Of a DNA stretch of 64,000 nucleotides, positions 55,557 through 64,000 are shown in pieces. The position numbers and the translations under genes are program-made. The stretch spans positions 96,770 to 160,769 of the forward strand of contig CAINDA010000028.1 in assembly GCA_903847205.1 (NCBI GenBank). The letters are read 5' to 3'. The DNA comes from an uncultured Bacteroidota bacterium. GTDB lineage: Bacteria > Bacteroidota > Bacteroidia > 2-12-FULL-35-15. Under the pieces are notes generated by a model, which did not search any database, had not been told where the DNA came from, and saw nothing but the letters and a program-made list of their open reading frames with translations. Position 1 is the stretch's first letter, and each line of letters starts with the position of its first letter.

Positions 55557-56672
55557 ATGGTAAACAAAAAAAAATTTTTCAAGCAATTCATAATTTATAC
55601 TTCACTACTGTTTTTTTCAAATTCAGCATTTGCCTACGATCCAGTCGAAAATGACAGCATTAAAGGTTCTAAAGCTGTTTCTTCTCCCGTAAAAGAGAAT
55701 GTTTCAGAAAAATTTAATGCCGGCAAACTTATCATGGATCACATTGTTGATTCGCATGAATGGCATATTGCAGGCCATATCGCTCTTCCTCTTCCAATAA
55801 TCCTTTATTCAACGAACACCGGCTTAAGTATTTTTCTTTCTAATAAATTGGAGGATGAGCAGGTTTACAACGGATTTAAACTTGAAAAAAATAAAATTTT
55901 TGCAGTAAATAAAGCGGGAGTGATTGATGAAGCAGCCAGTGCAAAACTTTGGGACATATCTATTACCAAAAATGTGGCATCATTGTTTTTTAGTATCGGA
56001 TTGATATTATGGATTTTTCTTACTACAGCCAAAGCATACACAATAAATGCCGGTAAAGCACCAAAGGGAATGCAGTCATTGCTGGAACCTTTGATTATTT
56101 TTGTAAGAGATGATATCGCTAAATCTGCAATCGGCGAAAAAAAACACAAAAAGTATCTTCCTTTTTTACTAACGGTTTTCTTTTTTATCTGGATTAATAA
56201 CATGCTTGGTCTTATTCCTATTATTCCGGGAGGAGCCAATGTTACCGGCAACATTGCAATTGGATTAACATTAGCTGTTATCGTTTTTATCATAACTATA
56301 CTGAGTTCAAATAAAAATTACTGGAGGCATATTATTGCAATGCCGGGTGTGCCAATCGGGGTATTAGTATTATTAACACCGATCGAAATTTTCGGAATGT
56401 TCTTAAAACCATTCGTACTTATGGTGCGGCTTTTTGCAAATATGCTTGCCGGACATATTATTGCATTATCCTTCTTTAGTTTGATATTTATTTTTGCGGA
56501 ACTGAATGCTGGAGTTGGATGGGGAGTATCAATATTCTCAATTGTTTTCACAGTATTTATGGGAATGCTGGAACTTCTGGTAGCTTTTCTTCAAGCATAT
56601 GTTTTCACGCTGTTGGCTGCAATGTATTTTGGCACTGCAGGTGAAGAGCACAGTCACGAAGAACATCATTAA
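55557..56672 (+). CDS. atpB: ATP synthase F0 subunit a
   Basis: A 371-residue membrane protein. A signal-like N-terminus and a periplasmic stretch of about 90 residues precede the membrane part, as in other Bacteroidota subunit a proteins. Helix motifs are KKYLPFLLTVFFFIWINNMLGLIP, FGMFLKPFVLMVRLFANMLAGHII (with the essential Arg) and LELLVAFLQAYVFTLLAAMYFG. It ends in a His-rich tail (EEHSHEEHH). Forms the proton half-channels with the c-ring. Confidence 0.95.
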   Translation: MVNKKKFFKQFIIYTSLLFFSNSAFAYDPVENDSIKGSKAVSSPVKENVSEKFNAGKLIMDHIVDSHEWHIAGHIALPLPIILYSTNTGLSIFLSNKLEDEQVYNGFKLEKNKIFAVNKAGVIDEAASAKLWDISITKNVASLFFSIGLILWIFLTTAKAYTINAGKAPKGMQSLLEPLIIFVRDDIAKSAIGEKKHKKYLPFLLTVFFFIWINNMLGLIPIIPGGANVTGNIAIGLTLAVIVFIITILSSNKNYWRHIIAMPGVPIGVLVLLTPIEIFGMFLKPFVLMVRLFANMLAGHIIALSFFSLIFIFAELNAGVGWGVSIFSIVFTVFMGMLELLVAFLQAYVFTLLAAMYFGTAGEEHSHEEHH

Positions 56673-56688
56673 TGATTTTATCTGCTGA

Positions 56689-57006
<318 letters not shown>

Positions 57007-57064
57007 CCGAAAACAAATTTTCTGTACTGCAGCGGTTGGCGGCAGTACAGATTTTTATCTAATA

Positions 57065-57242
57065 GGTATTTAGTACAGAGTACAATGTATTTTGAAAAGT
57101 ATTAAGTACGGAGTACAATGTATTAAGTACTTGATTGATGAAAAACACAAAAACTAAAAATCTAATAATAATATTCTTTGCTTAATACTTAATACACAAT
57201 ACTTAATACACAATACATAATACTTACTACTTAATACTTTTT
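57065..57242. repeat. Inverted repeat of an AGTATTAAGTAC-like word between atpE and atpF
   Basis: The left part (57065-57132) has three degenerate copies of a TAAGTACGGAGTACAATGTAT word. The right part (57181-57242) has about five CTTAATACACAATA copies, their reverse-complement type. The two parts could pair over most of their length, leaving a loop of about 48 nt. Confidence 0.8.
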
Positions 57243-57246
57243 AACA

Positions 57247-57741
57247 ATGGAACTAGTAAAACCCGAATTCGGCCTTATTTTTTGGATGTGCATCTCATTT
57301 GGTGTTATTTTCTTCATCCTTAAAAAATTTGCATGGCTTCCGATTCTCAATATGCTGAATGAAAGAGAAACCTCTATTCAAAATGCCCTTGACTCAGCTG
57401 AGAAAGCAAAAGAAGAAATGAAAGCGATGCAGTCCAGCAATGAACGGATATTAGCTGATGCAAGAGCTGAACGTGATCTGTTATTAAAAGATGCACGCGA
57501 CATCAGAGAAAAAATGATTTCTGAGGCAAAAAACATTGCAGCTAAAGAGGGAGAACGCATGTTGAAATCGGCACGCGAGAACATTCAAAACGAAAAAATG
57601 GCGGCCATCTCTGAATTGAAAAATCAGGTTGCTGTGTTGTCAATTGAAATAGCTGAGAAAATTTTAAAAAGTGAATTATCAAGTGATGAAAAACAAAAAT
57701 CACTGGTAAAAAATTTATTACAGGACGTTAATCTTAACTAA
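57247..57741 (+). CDS. atpF: ATP synthase F0 subunit b
   Basis: A 164-residue protein with one N-terminal helix (FGLIFWMCISFGVIFFILKKFAW) and a long charged helix (about 40-155) that forms the peripheral stalk; WLPILNMLNERETSIQNALDSAEKAKEEM is typical. Only one b gene is present. Flanked by repeated-word inverted repeats on both sides. Confidence 0.95.
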   Translation: MELVKPEFGLIFWMCISFGVIFFILKKFAWLPILNMLNERETSIQNALDSAEKAKEEMKAMQSSNERILADARAERDLLLKDARDIREKMISEAKNIAAKEGERMLKSARENIQNEKMAAISELKNQVAVLSIEIAEKILKSELSSDEKQKSLVKNLLQDVNLN

Positions 57742-57820
57742 GTTAAAAGTTGAAAAGGTAAAAGTTGGAAAGTTAATAGCAGCCAACTTTGAACTTTAAA
57801 CTTTGAACTTTCAACTAAGT
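57741..57820. repeat. AAAGTT-word inverted repeat between atpF and atpH
   Basis: The left arm (57741-57774) is AGTTAAAAGTTGAAAAGG followed by AAAGTTGG-like words; the right arm (57785-57820) is AACTTTGAACTTTAAACTTT followed by more of the same. It fills the whole gap, starting at the last base of the atpF stop codon. Confidence 0.8.
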
Positions 57821-57824
57821 AAAA

Positions 57825-58382
57825 ATGGAAGGAACAAGAGCAGCAAGCCGTTACGCAAAAGCATTCGTTGACCTTACTATGGCTCAAGGTGTTTTTGAGG
57901 AAGCTTTTAAGGATATGAAATTTATTTTGGATGTATGCCACTCCAACCATGAGTTTGCAGTTTTCCTGAAGAGCCCTGTTATTAAAACTGATAAGAAACA
58001 GACTGTTTTAAAACAGATATTCAGCGGAAAATTGAACAAAGTAACTGATGCTTACATTCATTTGATTACTGCGAAAAAAAGGGAAATTTATTTGGCGGAA
58101 ATTGCTTCTGAATTTATTAATCAATATAAAGAAAAGAAAAAAATACTAACCGCTGTAATTACAACAGCAAGCGGTATTGATGATATTATCCGCAGCAAGG
58201 TTATGGCGATGGTTAAAGGTGACAGCACTAGCGAAGTAGTGCTTCAGGAAAAAATAAATAAAGATATTATAGGCGGATTTATTATTCGCGTCGGCGATAA
58301 TCAGGTGGATGCAAGTCTTTCACGTAAATTAAACAGTTTAAGAAGGAGTTTCACTGAAAATCCTTTTATAAAAGAAATGTAA
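57825..58382 (+). CDS. atpH: ATP synthase F1 subunit delta
   Basis: A 185-residue OSCP/delta protein: helical N-domain (GTRAASRYAKAFVDLTMAQG), middle INQYKEKKKILTAVITTASG and the C-terminal VVLQEKINKDIIGGFIIRVGDNQVDASL motif. It joins the peripheral stalk to F1. Both sides carry AAAGTT-type inverted repeats. Confidence 0.95.
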   Translation: MEGTRAASRYAKAFVDLTMAQGVFEEAFKDMKFILDVCHSNHEFAVFLKSPVIKTDKKQTVLKQIFSGKLNKVTDAYIHLITAKKREIYLAEIASEFINQYKEKKKILTAVITTASGIDDIIRSKVMAMVKGDSTSEVVLQEKINKDIIGGFIIRVGDNQVDASLSRKLNSLRRSFTENPFIKEM

Positions 58383-58387
58383 TACTA

Positions 58388-58494
58388 AGTTTAAAAGTTG
58401 AAAAGTTTAAAGTTTGAAAGTTTAGCAGACTATTTAAAAACTTTGAACTTTGAAACTTTAAACTAAATAAATTAAACTTTAAAACTTTAAACTA
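58388..58494. repeat. AAAGTT-word inverted repeat between atpH and atpA
   Basis: The left arm (58388-58424) is made of AAGTTTAAAGTTTGAAAG-type words, the right side (58436-58494) of ACTTTGAAACTTTAAACT-type words. It fills the gap between the two genes. Related in word but not in exact sequence to the element at 57741. Confidence 0.8.
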
Positions 58495-58501
58495 AAATAC
58501 A

Positions 58502-60082
58502 ATGGCAGAAGTTAAACCAGCAGAAGTATCTGCAATTTTAAGAGAGCAGCTATCCGGTTTTAAATCGGAGCAGGAATTGGAAGAGGTTGGCACCGTGCTT
58601 CAGGTGGGTGATGGTATTGCCCGTATCTATGGACTTTCCAGAGTGCAGTCGGGCGAGCTGATTGAATTTACAAGCGGCTTAAAAGGTATTGTATTAAACT
58701 TAGAAGAAGATAACGTAGGTGCTGTTGTATTAGGTTCTTCAAACGATATTAAAGAAGGTGATATAGTTAAACGTACCGGCAAAATTGCTTCCATCAATGT
58801 AGGCGAAGGCATGCTTGGCCGTGTTGTTGATACAATGGGAAATCCGATTGACGGCAAAGGCCCTATTGCAGGCACATTATATGAAATGCCTTTGGAACGT
58901 AAAGCTCCGGGTGTTATTTACCGTCAGCCGGTGAATGAGCCATTGCAGACAGGTTTAAAAGCTGTTGATGCGATGATTCCTATCGGCAGAGGCCAGAGAG
59001 AGTTAATTATCGGCGACCGTCAGACTGGTAAAACAGCTGTTGCCATTGATACTATCATAAACCAAAAAGAATTTTACGAAGCTGGTAATCCTGTTTATTG
59101 TATTTATGTTGCTATCGGACAGAAAGGTTCTACCGTAGCAAATATTCAGCGTGTATTAGAAGAAAAGGGCGCAATGCCTTATTCTGTTATCGTTTGCGCT
59201 ACTGCATCCGACCCGGCTCCAATGCAGTTTTATGCTCCCTTTGCTGGTGCTGCTATCGGCGAATTTTTCCGCGACAGCGGCCGAGCTGCATTAATTGTTT
59301 ATGATGATTTATCGAAACAGGCAGTTGCTTACCGCGAAGTATCATTGTTATTAAGAAGACCTCCGGGACGCGAAGCTTATCCGGGCGACGTATTTTATCT
59401 GCACAGCCGTTTATTAGAGCGTGCTGCAAAAATAAATGCGAATGACGACATTGCAAAAAACATGAATGACCTTCCTGAGTCAATCAGAGGAATTGTTAAA
59501 GGCGGCGGTTCATTAACAGCACTGCCTATTATTGAAACACAGGCCGGCGACGTTTCTGCATACATCCCTACAAATGTTATTTCCATTACAGACGGACAGA
59601 TATTTTTGGAGTTAAATTTATTTAACGCCGGTGTACGTCCCGCAATCAACGTAGGTATTTCGGTATCACGCGTCGGCGGTAATGCTCAGATTAAATCAAT
59701 GAAAAAAGTTGCAGGTACTTTAAAACTTGATCAGGCTCAGTACCGCGAATTAGAAGCTTTTTCTAAATTCGGTTCCGACCTTGATGCTGCAACAAAATCG
59801 GTACTTGACCAAGGATCGCGAAATGTGGAAATTTTGAAACAGGCACAGTTTTCTCCATTAAGGGTTGAACAGCAGGTTGCAATTATTTACTGCGGTACTA
59901 AAGGTTTGCTTCGTAATGTTCCGGTAAACAAAGTGAAAGAATTTGAAACAGAATTTTTATCATTTTTGGAAGCAAAATATAAAAATGTATTGAATGATTT
60001 AAAAGGAGGTAAACTTACTGACGAAATAACAACTGTGTTAGAAACGACAGCTAAAGATTTATCAAGCAAGTATAAGAAATAG
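58502..60082 (+). CDS. atpA: ATP synthase F1 subunit alpha
   Basis: A 526-residue protein. The Walker A is [11 protein letters not shown]; other marks are the start of the beta-barrel ([17 protein letters not shown]), [56 protein letters not shown] and the arginine-finger region [17 protein letters not shown]. Length and motifs are standard. In Bacteroidota atpD and atpC are often encoded apart from this cluster, as seems the case here. Confidence 0.98.
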   Translation: MAEVKPAEVSAILREQLSGFKSEQELEEVGTVLQVGDGIARIYGLSRVQSGELIEFTSGLKGIVLNLEEDNVGAVVLGSSNDIKEGDIVKRTGKIASINVGEGMLGRVVDTMGNPIDGKGPIAGTLYEMPLERKAPGVIYRQPVNEPLQTGLKAVDAMIPIGRGQRELIIGDRQTGKTAVAIDTIINQKEFYEAGNPVYCIYVAIGQKGSTVANIQRVLEEKGAMPYSVIVCATASDPAPMQFYAPFAGAAIGEFFRDSGRAALIVYDDLSKQAVAYREVSLLLRRPPGREAYPGDVFYLHSRLLERAAKINANDDIAKNMNDLPESIRGIVKGGGSLTALPIIETQAGDVSAYIPTNVISITDGQIFLELNLFNAGVRPAINVGISVSRVGGNAQIKSMKKVAGTLKLDQAQYRELEAFSKFGSDLDAATKSVLDQGSRNVEILKQAQFSPLRVEQQVAIIYCGTKGLLRNVPVNKVKEFETEFLSFLEAKYKNVLNDLKGGKLTDEITTVLETTAKDLSSKYKK

Positions 60083-60167
60083 AGAATTGGAGATTTGGAG
60101 AATTGGAGAAGGGTTTTAATTTAAACGTTAAAATTCTCTAACTCTCTAAATCAACAAATCACCAATT
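60082..60167. repeat. GAGAATTGGAGATTTG-word inverted repeat between atpA and atpG
   Basis: The left arm (60082-60110) is three GAGAATTGG/GAGATTTGG words; the right arm (60132-60167) holds CTCTCTAAATCAACAAATCA and related words, the reverse complement type. It starts at the last base of the atpA stop codon. The word is unrelated to the AAAGTT words of the other gaps. Confidence 0.75.
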
Positions 60168-60176
60168 AAAAAAAGG

Positions 60177-61055
60177 ATGGCAAATTTAAAAGAGGTACGT
60201 AACCGGATTACATCTGTAAGCTCCACACAGCAGATTACCAGCGCTATGAAAATGGTGAGTGCTGCTAAATTACGCAGAGCACAGGATGCTATTACTCAAA
60301 TGCGCCCTTATGCAAAAAAACTGAAAGAAATTTTAGAAAATTTAAGCGCAAGTTTAGACAGTTCCGATGGTATTTACTCTAAACAGCGTGAAGTAAAAAA
60401 TGTATTATTAGTTGTGATTACCTCTAACCGCGGTTTGTGCGGAGGTTTTAATGCGAATGTAATTAAAACAGCAAGCCGTTTGGCTCGTGAGGAATATAAT
60501 GGATGCAAAGTAAGTGTAGTATCTATCGGCAAAAAGGCCGCTGATTTTTTTAAGAAAACAGAGTTTGGTATATTGGGTACTGATATGCCCCGCGGATTAA
60601 ACGAATTATTTGATAATTTAACATTTGCAAATACTGCACCTGTGGCTGAAAAAATTATGAAATCATTTGCTGCCGGCGAGTTTGATAAAGTAGAATTGAT
60701 TTATAATCAATTTAAAAATGCAGCAGTACAGATTACTACAGTAGAACAATTTTTACCGGTACAGGCGCCTCCTGCATCTAAAACAGGCAAATCAATTGAT
60801 TATATATTTGAACCCAGCAAAGAGTTTATTGTTGCCGATTTAATTCCGCGCTCATTAAAAACACAGCTGTTTAAAGCATTATTAGATTCACATGCTTCTG
60901 AGCATGGTGCGCGTATGACATCCATGCACAAAGCAACTGATAATGCAGGAAGTTTGATTAAAGAATTAAAATTGATGTACAACAAAGCACGCCAGGCTGC
61001 TATTACAAACGAAATTTTAGAAATTGTAGGCGGTGCAGAAGCATTGAACGGATAA
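60177..61055 (+). CDS. atpG: ATP synthase F1 subunit gamma
   Basis: A 292-residue central-stalk subunit. It opens MANLKEVRNRITSVSSTQQITSAMKMVSAAKLRRAQ and closes SEHGARMTSMHKATDNAGSLIKELKLMYNKARQAAITNEILEIVGGAEAL, the paired coiled-coil helices of gamma. TSNRGLCGGFNANV is also conserved. Last gene of this operon; the next gene is convergent. Confidence 0.97.
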   Translation: MANLKEVRNRITSVSSTQQITSAMKMVSAAKLRRAQDAITQMRPYAKKLKEILENLSASLDSSDGIYSKQREVKNVLLVVITSNRGLCGGFNANVIKTASRLAREEYNGCKVSVVSIGKKAADFFKKTEFGILGTDMPRGLNELFDNLTFANTAPVAEKIMKSFAAGEFDKVELIYNQFKNAAVQITTVEQFLPVQAPPASKTGKSIDYIFEPSKEFIVADLIPRSLKTQLFKALLDSHASEHGARMTSMHKATDNAGSLIKELKLMYNKARQAAITNEILEIVGGAEALNG

Positions 61056-61073
61056 TACACCCCTCTCCTGAAT

Positions 61074-61094
61074 CCTCTCCCCTCAAGGGAGAGG
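61074..61094. repeat. CCTCTCCC hairpin downstream of atpG
   Basis: CCTCTCCC (61074-61081) pairs with GGGAGAGG (61087-61094) around CTCAA. An extra CCCTCTCCTGAAT copy precedes it. CCCTCTCC-type hairpins are common between Bacteroidota genes. Confidence 0.6.
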
Positions 61095-61111
61095 GCTTTA
61101 TTTAAAACAAA

Positions 61112-61140
61112 CAGCCCCGGTATTTCCGGGGCTGATTGTT
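61112..61140. terminator. Bidirectional terminator between atpG and the convergent gene
   Basis: CAGCCCCGG (61112-61120) pairs perfectly with CCGGGGCTG (61126-61134) around TATTT, with T-rich bases after on the plus strand and, read the other way, on the minus strand. Confidence 0.9.
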
Positions 61141-61174
61141 TTATAAATCCTTTATAAAAAAATTCTATCAGAAT

Positions 61175-62172
61175 TTACAGCAGGCTTACTTTATAACTTC
61201 CGGCTGCGGCTTCGGTATTAACAACGTGCAGAAAAGTATTTGCAATAGGCTGTCCTGCTGCTGGTGCAGGATTAACAAACTGGGCAGCCGTAACAGTAAT
61301 AATACTATTGGCATTAACAGTTATAAGTGTTTGATTGGCGGCAGTATCTGCAGCACTTGCCGACAAGTAAAACTGAATTGCAGTAAGTCCGCTTTCTAAT
61401 TTTAATTCATCAGCCGAACTGAAAGTATGCTGCAGAATGTTCTCTGTTTCATTGCCGGTTAAGGCTCCTGTATATATCAGCTGTTTGTGATTGCGGATGC
61501 TTTGCAAATCAAATATAGGTTCAATAACCGTTGGCGCAGCAGCAAATTTATTGATACATAAACCTAACATAGCATATAAAGCGGTGCAGGTATTGCCTAC
61601 AGCAAGTGTAAGCGCATCCGAAAAACTGCTGGTTTGTGTTACATGGCCTGCCTGTGTTGTATTGGTGAGGCTGAGCGATCCTAAAAATGTGTTTACATCA
61701 GCCTTAGTAGGAGCTAAGGCAGCAATATCGGCAGCCGAAAGCACCAATGGATTGGCCAATTGAATGTTTAATGCTGCCACTGCCTGCATTCTGTCATCAT
61801 GTTTACCTGTTGAAAAGGTTTATGTCCGCTGCCAAGCAGGCTCATGTATTTAGTATTAGTTGCGCCTTTGCCTACTGCATTGGTAATACCTAAATCCCAA
61901 ACACTGATTTTTACAGCGCTTAACAATTTATACAATTGCGATAAGGTAAGCGTTGCGCCAACCTGTGTGCCTCCCTGGGCTTTCCAGTTGGTATAAGCTG
62001 TGGTTAATGCCACATGTATGGGGTGATAAACGGCATACTGCGCGGCATAAAACGGGTCGGATAAACGTGCATATAAAGCGGCATCGGTAATAGTAGAAAT
62101 ATGTACTGCTAATTTAAAGTTTCTGCCCACTGCTGTGAGGAAAGGATTGTTTAAAAATGACCATGTAAGCAT
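61175..62172 (-). pseudogene. Uncharacterised protein gene broken by one frameshift
   Basis: Two open frames overlap on the minus strand: 62172-61768 (134 residues, from MLTWSFLNNPFLTAVGRNFK) and 61789-61175 (204 residues). The first runs KPFQQVNMMTECRQWQH to a stop, but a single extra T in CCTTTTCAACAGG (near 61810-61820) would read HKPFSTGKHDDRMQAVAALNIQL and join both into one protein of about 330 residues. No family is recognised; it has no signal peptide, and the second part is Ala/Thr/Asn-rich. It could be a pseudogene, a sequencing error or a -1 frameshift gene. Confidence 0.65.
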
Positions 62173-62235
62173 ATCTGTAATTTTTTAAGGTTGATTTTAA
62201 GAATGATTGTTTGGATAGAAATAGGTATGAAATTT

Positions 62236-62424
62236 TGTTTTTATCGCTGTACCGGACAGTACATCAATAAAAACACTTGTTTTTGCCTTTGTACCGGACA
62301 GCACATCAATAAAAACACTTGTTTTTGCCTTTGTAACGGACGGCACAGCAGTAAAAACATTTGTTTTTGCCTTTGTAACGGACAGCACAGCAGTAAAAAC
62401 ACTTGTTTTTGCCTTTGTAACGGA
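62236..62424. repeat. 42-bp tandem array of about 4.5 units
   Basis: Repeats of a word such as GTAACGGACAGCACAGCAGT plus AAAAACACTTGTTTTTGCCTTT occur at exact 42-bp steps (anchors at 62251, 62293, 62335, 62377 and 62419). Each unit contains the small hairpin AAAAAC-ACTT-GTTTTT. Because 42 bp is 14 codons, frames are open on both strands; the minus frame (62448-62197) reads SVTKAKTSVFTAVL repeats and lies 24 bp before the broken gene. I treat this as a repeat first and a possible small repeat protein second. Confidence 0.85.
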
Positions 62425-62448
62425 TTTACCGGCTGGTAAAAGATTCAT

Positions 62449-62904
62449 TTATAATATTCAAAGAACGAAATCTGATATTTTTCAGATTTCAATTTTCGGA
62501 ACTTTGTTTTAGGCAAACTATGATTTAAAACAGTTTATAGATTTTATTTTAGAATTGTAATTAATCAGGGAGCATTTTTATTAGATTATATTTGCTTTGA
62601 TTATGGTTTTGATAACCTTTGATTATCAATTTGAGCTAAAGCCGATTGTTAATTATTTGTAAGCGGTTACAATTGCATTGCGATAATCAGGAAATAGGCG
62701 AAACTGGTTTCGCCTATCGGCCCAAAACGCCGATAGTACGCAATGAATAATGATTATTAAGCCGGCGAAATAAAATAATACTTATTTTGCTGAAGAAATA
62801 ATCACCAAAGCTGCGTATATCGATCGAAAAATTAAATAATATGCAGAGCTGCGTTTAGCGGCGTGTTATCAGCAATAATGAGACCCAGCGTAACACGAAC
62901 TGAA
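62449..62904. other. Intergenic region with a folded element
   Basis: About 450 bp without a gene. The part at 62676-62745 has nested inverted repeats (outer stem CATTGCG/CGCAATG; two inner hairpins that share bases), and CGTGTTA/TAACACG flank 62862-62897 just before the next gene. Confidence 0.6.
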
Positions 62905-63324
62905 ATGAAAACATTAGCGACAATAATTCTATTTAGTTTCTTTGCGACAGTCAACATATTTGGACAAAAGAATTTTGTAAACAAAATGCAAATGAACGAC
63001 ACAATGAAGATTGCAGTAACAAGAGTAGCAGATTTATTGGGAGAATATGACCACGACACATTGCAAATAGTGAAAACATTTTACGACCTGCGACTGTACT
63101 CAACAAAAAGACGAACTTTGTATCTAATAGACAAAGTAGCGTTAAAATCTTTAAAGAAACTTGTGAATAGAGGGCTAAAAGGAAAGGACAGAGGTTTGTC
63201 GTACGACACATATAAACTAACTTTCAAGACAGAAACACAAACGTTTAATCTTAACAAAGTAGTATTTGATAATTTTATGCTTGAATTAAAACCATTTAGA
63301 ATTCCAGGACGAAAGTTTTTATAA
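62905..63324 (+). CDS. Small secreted protein of unknown function
   Basis: A 139-residue protein starting ATG 62905 with a signal peptide (LATIILFSFFATVNIFGQ); an upstream frame extension from 62863 is not used. The mature part is basic and mixed alpha/beta (LLGEYDHDTLQIVKTFYDLRLYSTKRRTLY). No family is recognised. Codon use is rich in ACA, GAC, AGA and GTA, unlike the window at large. Its mature start QKNFVNK resembles QKNLLTY of the next gene, so the two may be distant relatives or share a cassette-like origin. Confidence 0.65.
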   Translation: MKTLATIILFSFFATVNIFGQKNFVNKMQMNDTMKIAVTRVADLLGEYDHDTLQIVKTFYDLRLYSTKRRTLYLIDKVALKSLKKLVNRGLKGKDRGLSYDTYKLTFKTETQTFNLNKVVFDNFMLELKPFRIPGRKFL

Positions 63325-63346
63325 ACGGAACTAAATTGAAACGAAC

Positions 63347-63826
63347 TTGACACGCATACTAACAGCTTTATTATTTTTAATTGCATTGACAGCAGTCGGA
63401 CAAAAAAACTTATTGACCTATAAAGACACGATGAACTTTACAGAAAACAACGTTATTTCAACCGACAAAAGAATTACAAAAAATATGTTTACACTTTATC
63501 AAAACATCGGCTATGACGCAGAAGCTATAATTGACGAAGAATATAACTATACACTAAAACTTTTTTTCCCAGACCCGACAACAGCCAAAACAAGAAAGAT
63601 ACTTAACCTATCAACAGACACAGCAATTGTAAAAAGTATTTATGAAGTTGTTTCACCTTGGGGCAGTGGTGGTAAAAACAATGGAATAAGTGGACAAATA
63701 GAAATTATTGAATGGAGTAAAAACAGTGTTACGTTAAAGGAAAATATTACTGTTTATGTCAGCAGACGAAAGCAAATAGTAACATTTGTTGGGACACGAA
63801 CATTCACGAAGAAAAAAGGCTGGTAA
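63347..63826 (+). CDS. Small secreted protein of unknown function
   Basis: A 159-residue protein with a TTG start (MTRILTALLFLIALTAVGQ signal peptide). The mature part has YNYTLKLFFPDPTTAKTRK and YEVVSPWGSGGKNNGISG. No known family. Only 22 bp separates it from the previous gene, so they are probably co-transcribed. Same ACA/GAC/AGA-rich codon flavour. Confidence 0.62.
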   Translation: MTRILTALLFLIALTAVGQKNLLTYKDTMNFTENNVISTDKRITKNMFTLYQNIGYDAEAIIDEEYNYTLKLFFPDPTTAKTRKILNLSTDTAIVKSIYEVVSPWGSGGKNNGISGQIEIIEWSKNSVTLKENITVYVSRRKQIVTFVGTRTFTKKKGW

Positions 63827-64000
63827 CAATGACTAACAGAAACGAAACAACCTTGAAACACTTGACAACAAAGCAGAAGAAAGAAATTACTGCTGATAAC
63901 ATAAGATTTATGAAATAAAAAAAAGGGGGGGCGACCTGCCAGTATGAAGTTTCAAGCATTTAATTACGCTTGTCGCGGGGCGAAAGAGACGAGCTTTTAA
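63827..64000. other. End of window, no gene supported
   Basis: A 29-residue frame (63829-63918) is too short to call. A G-run (63925-63931) is followed by GCGAC...GTCGC spaced about 45 bp apart, a possible repeat edge. Nothing further can be supported. Confidence 0.35.

Noticed and set aside
62236..62424. CRISPR array
   Set aside because: 42-bp units follow each other without spacers; variation is by point changes only.
63829..63918. 29-residue frame after the last gene
   Set aside because: Too short, without domain or conserved feature.

Overview
The window comes from an AT-rich member of the Bacteroidota, probably an aerobic, non-enteric lineage. The evidence is a set of type IX secretion system (T9SS) and gliding genes (a PorP/SprF tail, GldJ, SprE/PorW), four secreted proteins with T9SS sorting domains, candidate -7 boxes of the Bacteroidota form TAnnTTTG, SCO/DUF420/double-subunit-III cytochrome oxidase genes, and an F-ATPase operon without atpD and atpC in the window. 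Most of it is ordinary chromosome. No phage, insertion sequence, CRISPR array or rRNA was seen. One tRNA (Ser, anticodon GGA) is present.

Layout. 1-1980: end of a porP/sprF-like gene and gldJ, convergent with pyrG. 2045-9622: housekeeping (CTP synthase, DAHP synthase-chorismate mutase, tryptophan 2,3-dioxygenase, an EamA exporter, L21-L27, seryl-tRNA synthetase). 9807-18906: small lipoprotein, DUF1653, metallo-hydrolase, then a cytochrome oxidase assembly block on the minus strand (heme O synthase, two subunit III genes, subunit IV, SCO, DUF420, a small CxxC protein), a MazG-type pyrophosphohydrolase and an OmpA lipoprotein. 19268-25287: ADP-forming acyl-CoA synthetase, a Crp/Fnr regulator, a sialidase and a T9SS-secreted cutinase-like hydrolase. 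25409-29876: two near-identical lipoprotein paralogs bracketing three small enzyme or binding genes. 30365-36420: two T9SS-secreted repeat proteins and a DUF922 protein. 36490-43095: a glycerol/glycerophosphodiester module (glpQ, glpF, glpK, a dead trypsin-like protein, glpD), all on the minus strand. 43212-48770: cell-envelope proteins and rlmF. 49300-51342: a T9SS propeller protein. 51717-61055: sprE/porW, bactofilin, then atpZ, a small membrane protein, atpB, E, F, H, A and G. 61175-64000: a frame-broken gene, a 42-bp tandem array, a folded intergenic element and two small secreted proteins of different codon flavour.

How the genes work together. GldJ and SprE belong to the machine that exports the four sorting-domain proteins found here (23503, 30365, 34143, 49300). 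The glp genes would release glycerol 3-phosphate from phosphodiesters or take up glycerol, phosphorylate it and oxidise it. Heme O synthase, SCO-like and subunit III/IV genes serve a haem-copper oxidase whose subunits I and II lie elsewhere. The atp operon encodes F0 and most of F1.

The most unusual signals are non-coding. Many intergenic gaps, including all four junctions from atpE to atpG, hold an imperfect inverted repeat. Each arm is a short degenerate word repeated several times, with a different word in most gaps. One such arm runs into glpK and writes its last codons. Two unrelated tandem arrays share a 42-bp period with a palindrome in every unit. Among proteins, the glp-cluster protease has lost its catalytic Ser (GNAGG) and the SCO homolog has lost two copper ligands.
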